A stretch of 42,085 bases of DNA from Myxococcales bacterium (GTDB lineage Bacteria > Myxococcota_A > Polyangia > Haliangiales > Haliangiaceae), in contig JAQBQF010000349.1 of assembly GCA_028287115.1 (NCBI GenBank), positions 1 through 42,085 on the forward strand, in the 5' to 3' direction. The notes beneath the pieces were generated by a model that was not told where the DNA came from, made no database searches, and saw nothing but the letters and a program-made list of their open reading frames with translations. This document shows positions 32,111 through 40,501 of this stretch, one piece after another. The position numbers were made by a program, and so were the translations under genes. Position 1 is the first letter of the stretch; every line of letters starts with the position of its first letter.

Positions 32111-33623
32111 GTGGAGGAGCGGCACCGCCGAAGGGTGGTGTGGTTGGGCTCGGCGCGTCGCGCTCAAACATCAGCAGGTGATCGCCTGGCGCGACCTCCG
32201 CGTCGTGCAGATGATAGGGCGCGCGCCCTGCCTTGATTTCTTGGAGCAGGAGCCAGTCCGCCCAGAACCCGGCGCGCGTACCGGCAAGTGTTACCCACGG
32301 TGCGGCTTGATGCATCGTCGTGACGATCACCGCCGGCGCGCGTTCGAGCACGTACTCCGTGAAATTGCGTTCGTGGCCGATCCAGCGCTTGTCGAGGAGC
32401 TCCAACGGCACGCCGCGTCCTGCGTGCGCGATCGGCGCGTCGGTCAAGCCGACCAGGTCGAGGATCGGCAGGCTCGAGAAATAACCGATCGCACCGATCG
32501 GCACGGTCGCGACCAGCGATCCGTGTGGATAGTGCTCGCGCAAGTACGTCCCGGTTTGGATCCATTCGACGATCCGCGGATTCCAGTGTTGCTCGGGAAT
32601 CGCGTGTGCAATCGCGGCCCGGCCACCGGTGGCGAGCGCGAGTACCGGCGGCACGACCAGGGCGAAGCGGCGAAGGCGTCCGGCGACCTCGAATGCGCCG
32701 ACAAGTGCGAGCGACGTCAGCGACGGCACGAGCGGGAACCACATACGGCTGTACTCGAACGTGTCACCGCCGGTGCGCAGGAAGAACGCCATCCAGACGG
32801 CCGCGACGCTGACGAGATAGATCCGTGCAGGTGATCGGCCGCCGAACAGCGACAACGGCGCGAGCATCGCGAGGGGAAAGTCGCAGATCGCATCCCAGAT
32901 GTACGCCAGACCGAGCTCGGCGTGACGCCATGTACCGCCGGACTTCGCATAGTACGTGTTCGGCGCGAGCGCGCGGAACACTCCGTAACGGAGCGCGACG
33001 ATCGCTGCGATCGCGATCCCCGCGGCGAGCAAGTAACGCGGTCGCCGGAGCGACGGCAAGATCGGCAGCGCGAGGACGAACAGCAAGCCTTCGGGGCGTA
33101 CCAGCATGCCCGCGATCGCCGCGAAGACGAGGAGCCGCGGCCGCTCGGTCACGGCGGCAAACCCGACCAGCGAAAACACGGCGGCCGCGAGCGCCGTCTC
33201 CATCCCGATGTTCGCGTTGAGCTTCGCGAATGGATCGAGCGCCAGGACGAGTGCGGTCGAGATCGCGAGCACAGCGGGTAGCCGGCCGGTTTTCTCGACG
33301 GGCAACGCCGCCGCGGTGACCACGCCCAACGCACCCCCGGCGATCAACGACACGACCCCGACGATCTGACACAGGGCCATGAGCTGGTTCGTGAACAAGC
33401 TCCCAGCCCACAGCGTCGCGAGATACAGCGGGCCTGTGAAGCCCTCGACCGGCGGCCCTCCGCAGTTGAACCGCAGTCCGCAGCCCGCATGAAGATTTCT
33501 GACGTAGCGCAAGTAGATGAACGCGTCGTCGTAGATGCTGTTCCAGTGCGCGATCGCGAAGCTGAGCGAGGCGGCTGCCAACAACGCGATGCCGATCACG
33601 ATCGCGCTTCTCGTAGTCCGCAC
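32088..33623 (-). CDS. GT-C-type membrane glycosyltransferase (AftB-like architecture)
   Basis: The 511-residue polytopic protein has about ten to eleven helices. Its first loop IYDDAFIYLRYVRNLHAGCGLRFNCGGPPVEGFTGPLY carries the acidic DD motif and the VEGxTxxLY pattern shared with AftB-type and related GT-C enzymes that use polyprenyl-phosphate sugars. A C-terminal soluble domain (about 340-495) follows, with a Pro-rich end. Donor and acceptor are unknown. GTG 33623 is the start; the 33 residues upstream in frame are Arg-rich and overlap the divergent TPR gene. The gene is convergent with the second pilin. Confidence 0.78.
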   Translation of the reverse strand: MRTTRSAIVIGIALLAAASLSFAIAHWNSIYDDAFIYLRYVRNLHAGCGLRFNCGGPPVEGFTGPLYLATLWAGSLFTNQLMALCQIVGVVSLIAGGALGVVTAAALPVEKTGRLPAVLAISTALVLALDPFAKLNANIGMETALAAAVFSLVGFAAVTERPRLLVFAAIAGMLVRPEGLLFVLALPILPSLRRPRYLLAAGIAIAAIVALRYGVFRALAPNTYYAKSGGTWRHAELGLAYIWDAICDFPLAMLAPLSLFGGRSPARIYLVSVAAVWMAFFLRTGGDTFEYSRMWFPLVPSLTSLALVGAFEVAGRLRRFALVVPPVLALATGGRAAIAHAIPEQHWNPRIVEWIQTGTYLREHYPHGSLVATVPIGAIGYFSSLPILDLVGLTDAPIAHAGRGVPLELLDKRWIGHERNFTEYVLERAPAVIVTTMHQAAPWVTLAGTRAGFWADWLLLQEIKAGRAPYHLHDAEVAPGDHLLMFERDAPSPTTPPFGGAAPPQQTKTPP

Positions 33624-33649
33624 GCCGCTAAGCGTAGCGGATCCCGCGT

Positions 33650-33661
33650 TATACTGCGGTC
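33650..33661 (+). promoter_or_regulatory. -10-like TATACT exactly 6 nt before a GTG start
   Basis: TATACT (33650-33655) is followed by GCGGTC and GTG 33662, with no Shine-Dalgarno. A -10 at this distance puts the transcript start at the start codon. The 38-bp gap to the divergent gene means any -35 would overlap that gene's start. Confidence 0.45.
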
Positions 33662-34543
33662 GTGCGACCTGTCGTTGCGCTCGGAGTCGCGGTCCTCGCG
33701 TTGGCGGGCGCGCGCGTCGCACGCGTCGCTGCTACCGAGGAACGCAAGCTCACGACCGTGGACGAGCCGTACGCGCCCTCCCCTGCGGCCGCGCCGTTCT
33801 TATCACTCGGGTATCGCGAGCTCGCGGCCGACCTCGTCTGGGTGCGGCTCTCCGGCTACTTCGGCGGCTCGAACACGACGGCTCGCGGACTGTCGGCGCT
33901 GGTCGATGCGTTGATCGCGTTCGATCCGAAACTCCATCGCGGTTACGAGTACGGAGCTCGCGCGACGACGATGGCGACGCACGATGTCGACCAGTCGACG
34001 TATCTCCACGCGATCAGTGTGCTCGAGCGCGGGATGGCCGAATTTCCCGATGATTGGCGGCTGCCGTATCTCGCCGGCCAGATCTACACACAGGATCTCG
34101 TGACCCAAGACGCTTCCCAACGCCGCGCGTGGGATGAACGCGGAACGCTCTTGATCGAGTCCGCGATTCGCAAACCTGGGGCGCCGGCCGCTGCTGCAGA
34201 GTGGGCTGCGGTCATGCGTACGAAGCTCGGCCAGCACGAACACGCGGTGCAAGGACTTCGCGAGATGTTGCTCGTCACCAACGACGAGCAAGCACGCAAG
34301 GCGCTGATCGAGCGTCTGGCGAAGCTCGAAGGGGCTGACTCGACCGAGCTAGCCGCCGAGCTGTTGGAAGCGCGTCACAAGTTCACGGACAGGTGGCTGC
34401 GCGAGCGCCCAACCGTGCCGCCGTCCATGTACGTGCTCATTCGCGGGCGCATGACACCCGGTTTCGATCTCGGTGATCTCGCAACCGGTGGACGCGACCT
34501 CATCGGCACCACCGACGTTCAGAAGCTCGAGCCGATCGAATAG
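33662..34543 (+). CDS. TPR-like protein with N-terminal signal or anchor
   Basis: The 293-residue product starts with a hydrophobic segment (about 4-24, VVALGVAVLALAGARVARVAA), either a signal peptide or an anchor. The rest is helical: FLSLGYRELAADLVWVRLSGYFG, GYEYGARATTMATHDVDQSTYLHAISVLERGMAEFPDDWRLPYLAGQIY and AEWAAVMRTKLGQHEHAVQGLREML look like TPR pairs. Similar proteins beginning with an LGYRELAADLVWVR-type segment occur in other deltaproteobacteria, but I know no assigned function. Its place between pilin/glycosyltransferase genes and a sugar-nucleotide operon suggests an envelope-assembly role. Confidence in the gene is high, in function low. Confidence 0.75.
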   Translation: MRPVVALGVAVLALAGARVARVAATEERKLTTVDEPYAPSPAAAPFLSLGYRELAADLVWVRLSGYFGGSNTTARGLSALVDALIAFDPKLHRGYEYGARATTMATHDVDQSTYLHAISVLERGMAEFPDDWRLPYLAGQIYTQDLVTQDASQRRAWDERGTLLIESAIRKPGAPAAAAEWAAVMRTKLGQHEHAVQGLREMLLVTNDEQARKALIERLAKLEGADSTELAAELLEARHKFTDRWLRERPTVPPSMYVLIRGRMTPGFDLGDLATGGRDLIGTTDVQKLEPIE

Positions 34544-34629
34544 ACGCTCGTCAGCGAGATCCCGACCTCGCGCTTCCTCCTTAGAGCCGTTGGCTTGAGG
34601 TCTCTCGGTCGCCGTGGTGAAGTGAGGCC

Positions 34630-35646
34630 TTGCAACGCGTGCTGGTCACCGGGGGAGCCGGATTCATCGGCTCGAACCTTGTGCGTCATCTACTCCGCAC
34701 GAGACCGGAAATCTCGGTCACGAACCTGGACGCGCTCACGTACGCCGGAAGCCTAGCCAACTTGCAAGGGCTGCCTGTCGGCGACGGTCCCGGTCGCTAC
34801 GCATTCGTACACGGCAACATCTGCGATCGCGTGCTCGTCGAGCGACTTATCGCCGAACAGCAGATCGATACGATCATCCACCTCGCTGCCGAAACTCACG
34901 TCGACCGATCGATCAGCGGTCCCGCCCCCTTCATCGAGACCAACATCACCGGCACGTTCACGCTGCTCGAGGCGGCCCGTCTGACGTGGGGGGCGAACAC
35001 CTCCGGCACGAGGCGGCGTTTCCACCATGTCTCGACAGACGAGGTCTATGGTTCGCTCGAGGCAGACGCGCCGGCGCCCACCGAGGGTGCGCCCTACGCG
35101 CCGAGCTCACCTTACGCCGCTTCGAAGGCCGCCGCCGATCACCTCGTCGGCGCATACGTCCGCACCTACGGGCTCGATGCGACGATCTCGAGCTGCTCGA
35201 ATAATTACGGACCGCACCAGTTCCCGGAGAAACTGATCCCTTTGATGATCGTGAACGCCATGCGCGGCAAACCGCTGCCGATCTACGGCGATGGACAGAA
35301 TGTCCGCGACTGGCTCCACGTCGAGGACCACTGCGAAGCGATCGTCGCAATCGTCGAGCGCGGATTCACCGGCCAGACGTACCATGTCGCCGGCGGCGTC
35401 CAGCGGACCAATCTCGAGCTCGTCGAGCTCTTGTGTGGACTTCTCGATGCGCGCCTCCCGGACTCTCCGCATCGTCCTCACAAACAGCTCATCGAGTCCG
35501 TTGCAGATCGCCTCGGTCACGACCGGCGCTATGCACTCGACACCACGAAGATCCGGACCGAGCTCGGCTGGTCTCCGCGGCATGCGCTCGCCGAGGGACT
35601 CGCGGCCACGCTCGACTGGTATCTCGGCGCGGAGCGACGAACATGA
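34630..35646 (+). CDS. rmlB: dTDP-glucose 4,6-dehydratase
   Basis: RmlB converts dTDP-glucose to dTDP-4-keto-6-deoxyglucose with bound NAD. The 338-residue short-chain dehydrogenase has TGGAGFIGS (7-15), the AAETHVDRSI motif, active-site STDEVYG (Asp137, Glu138), SSPYAASKAAAD (Tyr162, Lys166) and NNYGPHQFPEKLIPL. Start is TTG 34630, placed by GTGAGG just upstream and by the need for the GxxGxxG strand at residue 4. First gene of an operon in which RmlA and an aminotransferase follow with overlapping codons. No rmlC or rmlD is present, so rhamnose is not the implied product. Confidence 0.93.
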   Translation: MQRVLVTGGAGFIGSNLVRHLLRTRPEISVTNLDALTYAGSLANLQGLPVGDGPGRYAFVHGNICDRVLVERLIAEQQIDTIIHLAAETHVDRSISGPAPFIETNITGTFTLLEAARLTWGANTSGTRRRFHHVSTDEVYGSLEADAPAPTEGAPYAPSSPYAASKAAADHLVGAYVRTYGLDATISSCSNNYGPHQFPEKLIPLMIVNAMRGKPLPIYGDGQNVRDWLHVEDHCEAIVAIVERGFTGQTYHVAGGVQRTNLELVELLCGLLDARLPDSPHRPHKQLIESVADRLGHDRRYALDTTKIRTELGWSPRHALAEGLAATLDWYLGAERRT

Positions 35647-36521
35647 AAGGCTTGATTCTCGCCGGCGGGCGCGGGACTCGCCTCTATCCGGTGACGCGCG
35701 CCGTGTCGAAGCACCTGCTGCCGGTCTACGACAAGCCGATGATCTACTACCCGCTGTCGGCGCTGATGCTCGCCGGGATTCGGGAAATCCTCGTGATCTC
35801 GACACCCGAGGATTTGCCGCAATACAGCCGCATGCTCGGCGACGGAGCGCAGTGGGGACTACAGCTCAGTTATCGCGAACAGGCGACGCCTCGAGGCGTG
35901 GCCGACGCGCTGCTGATCGGCGAGTCGTTCATTGCGGGCGAGCCGTGCGCGCTCGTCCTCGGAGACAACTTGTTCTACGGCACCGGCCTGGGCGAAATGT
36001 TGCGCCGTGCCGCCGCTCTCCAGCGCGGCGCGATGATCTTCGCGTATCCGGTTCGCGATCCCGAGCGCTACGGCATCGTCGAGCTCGGCGCTGCCGATGA
36101 TCGAGGCCACCGACGCGTGCTGTCGCTCGAGGAGAAGCCCGTCTCGCCGCGCAGCAATCTCGCGGTGCCGGGAATGTATTTCTACGATCGACAAGCGTGC
36201 GAGCTGGCACGCTCGCTCGTGCCGGGACCGCGCGGCGAGCTCGAGATTACCGATCTCAACCAGCTCTATCTCGATCGGAGCCAGCTGCACGTCGAGGTGT
36301 TCGGGCGCGGCACCGCATGGCTGGACGCCGGCACTCACAGCTCCTTGCTTGCGGCCGCAAACTTCGTCCACGCGGTGCAAGATCGCCAGGGCCTGATGAT
36401 CTGCTGCCCTGAAGAGATCGCGTGGCGTATGGGGTTCATCAACGACGCCCAGCTCGCGCGCCTCGCGGCGGAGCTCGCGGCCGAGTACGGCGAGTATCTG
36501 CGGCACCTGCTGCATCCGTGA
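35643..36521 (+). CDS. rmlA: Glucose-1-phosphate thymidylyltransferase
   Basis: RmlA makes dTDP-glucose from dTTP and glucose-1-phosphate. The 292-residue protein matches along its length: MKGLILAGGRGTRLYPVTRAVSKHLLPVYDKPMIYYPLS (nucleotide loop and catalytic Lys), VLGDNLFYG, RYGIVEL, LSLEEKPVSPRSN, EITDLNQLYL, GRGTAWLDAGTHSSLL and CPEEIAWRMGFI. Its ATG overlaps the rmlB stop (ATGA), and its own TGA overlaps the next start (GTGA). An upstream in-frame extension to 35433 is an rmlB shadow. Confidence 0.95.
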   Translation: MKGLILAGGRGTRLYPVTRAVSKHLLPVYDKPMIYYPLSALMLAGIREILVISTPEDLPQYSRMLGDGAQWGLQLSYREQATPRGVADALLIGESFIAGEPCALVLGDNLFYGTGLGEMLRRAAALQRGAMIFAYPVRDPERYGIVELGAADDRGHRRVLSLEEKPVSPRSNLAVPGMYFYDRQACELARSLVPGPRGELEITDLNQLYLDRSQLHVEVFGRGTAWLDAGTHSSLLAAANFVHAVQDRQGLMICCPEEIAWRMGFINDAQLARLAAELAAEYGEYLRHLLHP

Positions 36522-37663
36522 TCGCGATGGATCCCGACATTCCCTTCAGCCGTCCGCGCCTCACGGGGCGAGAGCCCGAGCTCGTAGCCGAAGTCTTGCG
36601 ATCTCCGCGCTGGTCGGGCGACGGCGAGATGACACGACGAGCGGCCCGCTTGCTCGAACGGAGTCTCGGCGGAGGTCGAGCGCTCCTCACGAGCTCGTGT
36701 ACCGACGCCCTCGAGATGGCGGCGCTCCTGCTCGATCTCGGCCCCGGGGACGAGGTCGTGGTGCCGGCGTTCACGTTCGTGACGACCGCCAGCGCGTTCG
36801 CCTTGCGCGGCGTCAAGCTCGTCTTCGTCGACATCCGTCCCGACACGCTCTGCCTCGACGAGCGTCAGCTCGCTCGGGCGGTGACCAAGCGAACCCGAGC
36901 GATCGTGCCCGTTCATTACGCCGGTGTGGCGTGCGCGATGAATGAGATCACCGAGATCGCGGCACCGGTTGGTGCGAGCGTCGTCGAGGATAATGCACAC
37001 GGCCTGTTCGCCACCTGGCGCGGCCGACCGCTCGGCAGCCTCGGACGGCTCGCGACCCAGAGCTTTCACGATACCAAGAACATCACCTGCGGCGAGGGCG
37101 GTGCATTGATCGTGAACGATCCGACGCTCGTCGAGCGTGCCGAGGTTGTTCGCGACAAGGGCACGAATCGTGCGCGGTTCTTCCGTGGGGAGGTCGACAA
37201 ATATACGTGGGTCGCGTTGGGGTCGAGCTTCCTGCCCTCCGAGCTCACGGCCGCCGTGCTGGTCGCACAGCTCGAAGCGGCGGAACAGATCCAGTCGGCG
37301 CGACAACGCGTGTGGGCCACGTACGCGACCGGGCTCGCGAGCTGGGCGGAGCGCCACGGCGTGACGTTGCCGATCATCCCGAGCGACTGCGTGCATCCGG
37401 CCCACATGTTTTATCTGGTCATGCCGGACCTCGAGCGCCGCACCGCCATGCTCGCGCACCTTCGGACGCGCCGAATTCACGCGGTGTTTCATTATCAGCC
37501 GCTGCACCTCTCGGAGCTCGCACGTCAGTGGGGCGGCCGCCCCGGCGATCTCCCGGTGACGGAGCGCATCGCAGATACGTTGATCCGTCTGCCGCTGTAC
37601 CCCGATCTAGAGCATGGCGATCAAGCGCGTGTCCTCGACGCGGTCACGTCCTTCATCCCGTAG
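36518..37663 (+). CDS. wecE: dTDP-4-amino-4,6-dideoxyhexose transaminase (WecE/RffA-like)
   Basis: This PLP enzyme of the DegT/DnrJ/EryC1 family has catalytic Lys187 in SFHDTKNITCGEGGALIVND, Asp158 in VVEDNAHG, and the WecE-typical KGTNRARFFRGEVDKYTWVALGSSFLPSEL. WecE aminates dTDP-4-keto-6-deoxyglucose to dTDP-Fuc4N; related VioA makes the gluco isomer (dTDP-viosamine). The substrate is the RmlB product encoded two genes upstream, so the operon forms a three-step route. GTG 36518 overlaps the rmlA stop; ATG 36527 is an alternative three codons later. Predicted product: a dTDP-4-amino sugar for surface glycans. The C4 stereochemistry is not determined by what I can see. Confidence 0.88.
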   Translation: MIAMDPDIPFSRPRLTGREPELVAEVLRSPRWSGDGEMTRRAARLLERSLGGGRALLTSSCTDALEMAALLLDLGPGDEVVVPAFTFVTTASAFALRGVKLVFVDIRPDTLCLDERQLARAVTKRTRAIVPVHYAGVACAMNEITEIAAPVGASVVEDNAHGLFATWRGRPLGSLGRLATQSFHDTKNITCGEGGALIVNDPTLVERAEVVRDKGTNRARFFRGEVDKYTWVALGSSFLPSELTAAVLVAQLEAAEQIQSARQRVWATYATGLASWAERHGVTLPIIPSDCVHPAHMFYLVMPDLERRTAMLAHLRTRRIHAVFHYQPLHLSELARQWGGRPGDLPVTERIADTLIRLPLYPDLEHGDQARVLDAVTSFIP

Positions 37664-37691
37664 GATCGCTCGTGATACCGTCCATCGGATC

Positions 37692-39497
37692 ATGATCGAG
37701 AGCTCGCTCGGCACGCCAAAGCCCGCGACTCCGGCGCGAGCTACGACGTTGCGCGCTGGACCGCTCCTCGCCGGTGTCGGCCTGCTCGCCATCTACGTGC
37801 GAATCGGTGCATTGCTCGGTTTTCAGGCCTGGTACGGGCCTCCGCTTCCGCCGAATCGCACCGATGGCCCGAGCCCGTTCACGTATGTCTCGGGCTCCGA
37901 ACATCGGTTCTGGCTGGCACACCTGGTACTCGCGTTACCTGGTGCGTTGCTGATCTCATGGGGATTGGCGCCTAGGCTCGGCCCGTTGTTGCTGCGGTTC
38001 ATCGCGCGTGTCGACAACGCGTCGCCACGCACGTGGCGCTGGGCCGGCCTCGCACTGTTCGTCGCCTTGTTCGTGTGGTCGGCGGTCGGTCGTCACGCTG
38101 TGGTGCTCGATCGCCCGCTCACCGACGATGAGAACGCGGTGACGTTCGGCGCGCGAATGCTCGCTGCAGGTCACCTGCGCATACCCGCCTTGCAACCCGC
38201 CGGTGCGTTCACCGATCTGTTCACGTATCAACGCGACGGCATGGTCTCGGCGATGGATTTTCCAGGCGTGCTGATGTTCGGTGCGGCCTCGATCCTCACG
38301 GGGCTCGGCAGCCTCCTCTATGCGCTGGCAAGTGCGCTCAGCGGGGTCGCGGTGGCGTACGCGGCCGGCCGTTGGTTCGGGCCGCGAGCTCGCGTGCTCG
38401 CGGCCGTGATCTGGATCGTCTCGCCGATGATCTCGTCACTCTCGTTCACGAGCCATGGACACGTGGCCTCGCGAATGTTCGTCGCACTCGCGCTCGCGTT
38501 CGCCGCACGCCTCGATACGCACGCCGGCACGCCTCGCCGCGATGCCGTGTTGATCGGGATGTCCGCCGGGCTAGGGTTTCTGTGCCGCCCGCTGGAGATC
38601 CTTTGCCTGCTCGCTCCACTCGGAGCGTGGCTGACCTGGCGATCGCTTCGCGCACACCTGGCCCCGCGGACCGTACCTGTTTGGATCGCAGGCGGGCTCT
38701 TGCCCGGCATCCTCGTGTTCGCTTGGTACAACCTGCAGACGACGGGCGTGTGGTACCTCCAGGCGCGCTTCGCGCCAGGGACCATCGGCGGCTCACCTGC
38801 CTACAACTTTGGTGCTTGGGATCGGCTCGGCTTCAACCTCGGGTTCGACGTGATCATGCTCGCGGTGTTCTTCCTCGGGGTGCCGATGATCGCAGCCGTG
38901 ATCGGCGGGCTCGACCGAAGGCGCCCGATCTTGGTGGTGCTCGCCGCGGGGGTGCTCGCGAATGTGCTGCTGTGTCTTGCGCATGACAACACCGGCATTC
39001 ACTCCGTAGGTCCAATCCATTTCTCGGAGATGACGGTGCCGCTCACGGTTGTTGCGACGGCGGGGATCTTGCGCGGTTTTGCCTGGCTGTCTGCTCGCAA
39101 CCTGTCGAGCACAACCGCCGGCATCCTGCTCGCCGGCTATCTGGTCCTTTCGTGCGGCATGTTCAGCCTCTCGAACCTCGCCTCGTTACGAGCGCAGGCA
39201 ACGACGCAAGCGATCCCCGACAAGATGCTCGAGGCACTCGATGTTCATCACGCGATCGTGATCGCGCAACCCTACATCGTGCTCCTTCAGATCGATAAGA
39301 CGTTCGCGCCGGCCGGCAGCTGGGTGCTCGAGTATCCGCATCCCGATCCGTTCCTCACCGACGACGTGATCTTCGCGAAAGCGAGCGCCAACCCCGAAGC
39401 ACTCCACCGGCTATTCCCCGATCGCGCGCTCTACGAGATGTCGTACGCGCGCGAGCAGCCGTCGATTCGCGTCACGCCGCTCGAGCAGCGGCCCTAA
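37692..39497 (+). CDS. GT-C-like polytopic membrane protein, probable glycosyltransferase
   Basis: The 601-residue protein has about eleven to twelve membrane helices and a first-loop acidic motif, RPLTDDENAVTFGARMLAAGHL, typical of dolichyl/undecaprenyl-phosphate-sugar-dependent GT-C enzymes. Helix boundaries are clear at ALSGVAVAYAAGRWFG and VPVWIAGGLLPGILVFAWYN. The C-terminal 100 residues are soluble. No named family is recognised. ATG 37692 is preferred; the 26 residues in frame upstream (from 37614) overlap the wecE end and are Ser/Arg-rich. Its TAA overlaps the stop of the convergent GT2 gene. Confidence 0.75.
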   Translation: MIESSLGTPKPATPARATTLRAGPLLAGVGLLAIYVRIGALLGFQAWYGPPLPPNRTDGPSPFTYVSGSEHRFWLAHLVLALPGALLISWGLAPRLGPLLLRFIARVDNASPRTWRWAGLALFVALFVWSAVGRHAVVLDRPLTDDENAVTFGARMLAAGHLRIPALQPAGAFTDLFTYQRDGMVSAMDFPGVLMFGAASILTGLGSLLYALASALSGVAVAYAAGRWFGPRARVLAAVIWIVSPMISSLSFTSHGHVASRMFVALALAFAARLDTHAGTPRRDAVLIGMSAGLGFLCRPLEILCLLAPLGAWLTWRSLRAHLAPRTVPVWIAGGLLPGILVFAWYNLQTTGVWYLQARFAPGTIGGSPAYNFGAWDRLGFNLGFDVIMLAVFFLGVPMIAAVIGGLDRRRPILVVLAAGVLANVLLCLAHDNTGIHSVGPIHFSEMTVPLTVVATAGILRGFAWLSARNLSSTTAGILLAGYLVLSCGMFSLSNLASLRAQATTQAIPDKMLEALDVHHAIVIAQPYIVLLQIDKTFAPAGSWVLEYPHPDPFLTDDVIFAKASANPEALHRLFPDRALYEMSYAREQPSIRVTPLEQRP

Positions 39498-40477
39498 TCG
39501 TTTCGAGGCTCGTTGTCCTCGTACGTCGTCCGCTCGATGACAAACGGTGGACGTCCCTTGACCTCGTTGAACACGCTGCCGAGGTACAGCCCGAGCACTC
39601 CCATATTGAGGAACAGGACGCCGAACAAAAAGAACAACGAGACAATGACGCTCGTCCAACCCTGGACAGTATAGCCAACCGTGAGCTTCCGCATGATGAG
39701 ATAGACGGCGGTGATCGCGGCGCCGAGCGCCATCAACAGTCCCAACAGCGCAGATGCATAGAGTGGTCGCGTCGATTGCGACAAGACCGTCGCGACCGCG
39801 TGGCGCAGCTGCTTGGTGACGGAGTAACTGCTCTTGCCCGAATGACGAGCCGCGTGGGTCACGGCGATGTACGAAGTCGGGAACCCGAGCCAGTGCACCT
39901 GGATCCCGTAGTTCCGCCGGCCTTCGCGAAATTTTCTCAGCTCGCGCACGACGCGACGCGAGATGATCGAGAAGTTGCCGATCGACGCGTCATCTTTGAA
40001 GCCGGCGAACCTGCCGTGGATGAAGTTGAAGAGGCGAGACGTCGCGATCTTGCCGCGCGAATCAACGCGATCCGCACGTTTGGCAAACACGCAGTCAAAA
40101 CCTTCGAGCGCTTTCTCGTAGAGACGCGTGATCTCCTCGGGGCGATCCTGGAGATCGCAATCCATCACCACGATCCAGTCTCCGTTCGCCTCGGCAAGCC
40201 CGGCGGCGATAGCGTTGTGCTGACCAAAATTACGCGTCAGCTTCACACCGCGGACGCGTGGGTCGCGTGCGGCGAGTGCCTTGATCACCGACCAGTCTTG
40301 CTGCGGACTATGATCGTCTACGAGCACGATCTCGAAACTCGGGGAGATCGGCTCCAGCACGAGCTTGAGCTTCTCGTAGAGCGGCTCGAGACAACTTTCA
40401 CAACCGAACGCGGGTACGACGACCGAGATCCGAGGTCTCGAACCTGACGAGGACGTCGCATCGCGGGTCGCGGGCAT
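39494..40477 (-). CDS. Family 2 glycosyltransferase with two C-terminal membrane helices (GtrB/ArnC/DPM1-like)
   Basis: The 327-residue protein transfers a sugar from a nucleotide donor to a polyprenyl phosphate on the cytoplasmic face. The GT-A core has ISVVVPAFGCESCLEPLYEKL, IVLVDDHSPQQDW, LTRNFGQHNAIAAGLAEANGDWIVVMDCDLQDRPEEI (DxD-type DCDLQD) and the GIQVHWLG segment. Two helices at about 230-255 and 270-295 end in the usual NMGVLGLYLGSVFNEVKGRPPFVIERTTYED. Such enzymes supply lipid-linked donors to GT-C transferases, which fits the neighbours. It lies 24 bp downstream of the flippase gene, probably in one operon. Confidence 0.92.
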   Translation of the reverse strand: MPATRDATSSSGSRPRISVVVPAFGCESCLEPLYEKLKLVLEPISPSFEIVLVDDHSPQQDWSVIKALAARDPRVRGVKLTRNFGQHNAIAAGLAEANGDWIVVMDCDLQDRPEEITRLYEKALEGFDCVFAKRADRVDSRGKIATSRLFNFIHGRFAGFKDDASIGNFSIISRRVVRELRKFREGRRNYGIQVHWLGFPTSYIAVTHAARHSGKSSYSVTKQLRHAVATVLSQSTRPLYASALLGLLMALGAAITAVYLIMRKLTVGYTVQGWTSVIVSLFFLFGVLFLNMGVLGLYLGSVFNEVKGRPPFVIERTTYEDNEPRND

Positions 40478-40501
40478 GCGCGAACAAAATACAGCAACCG
40501 A

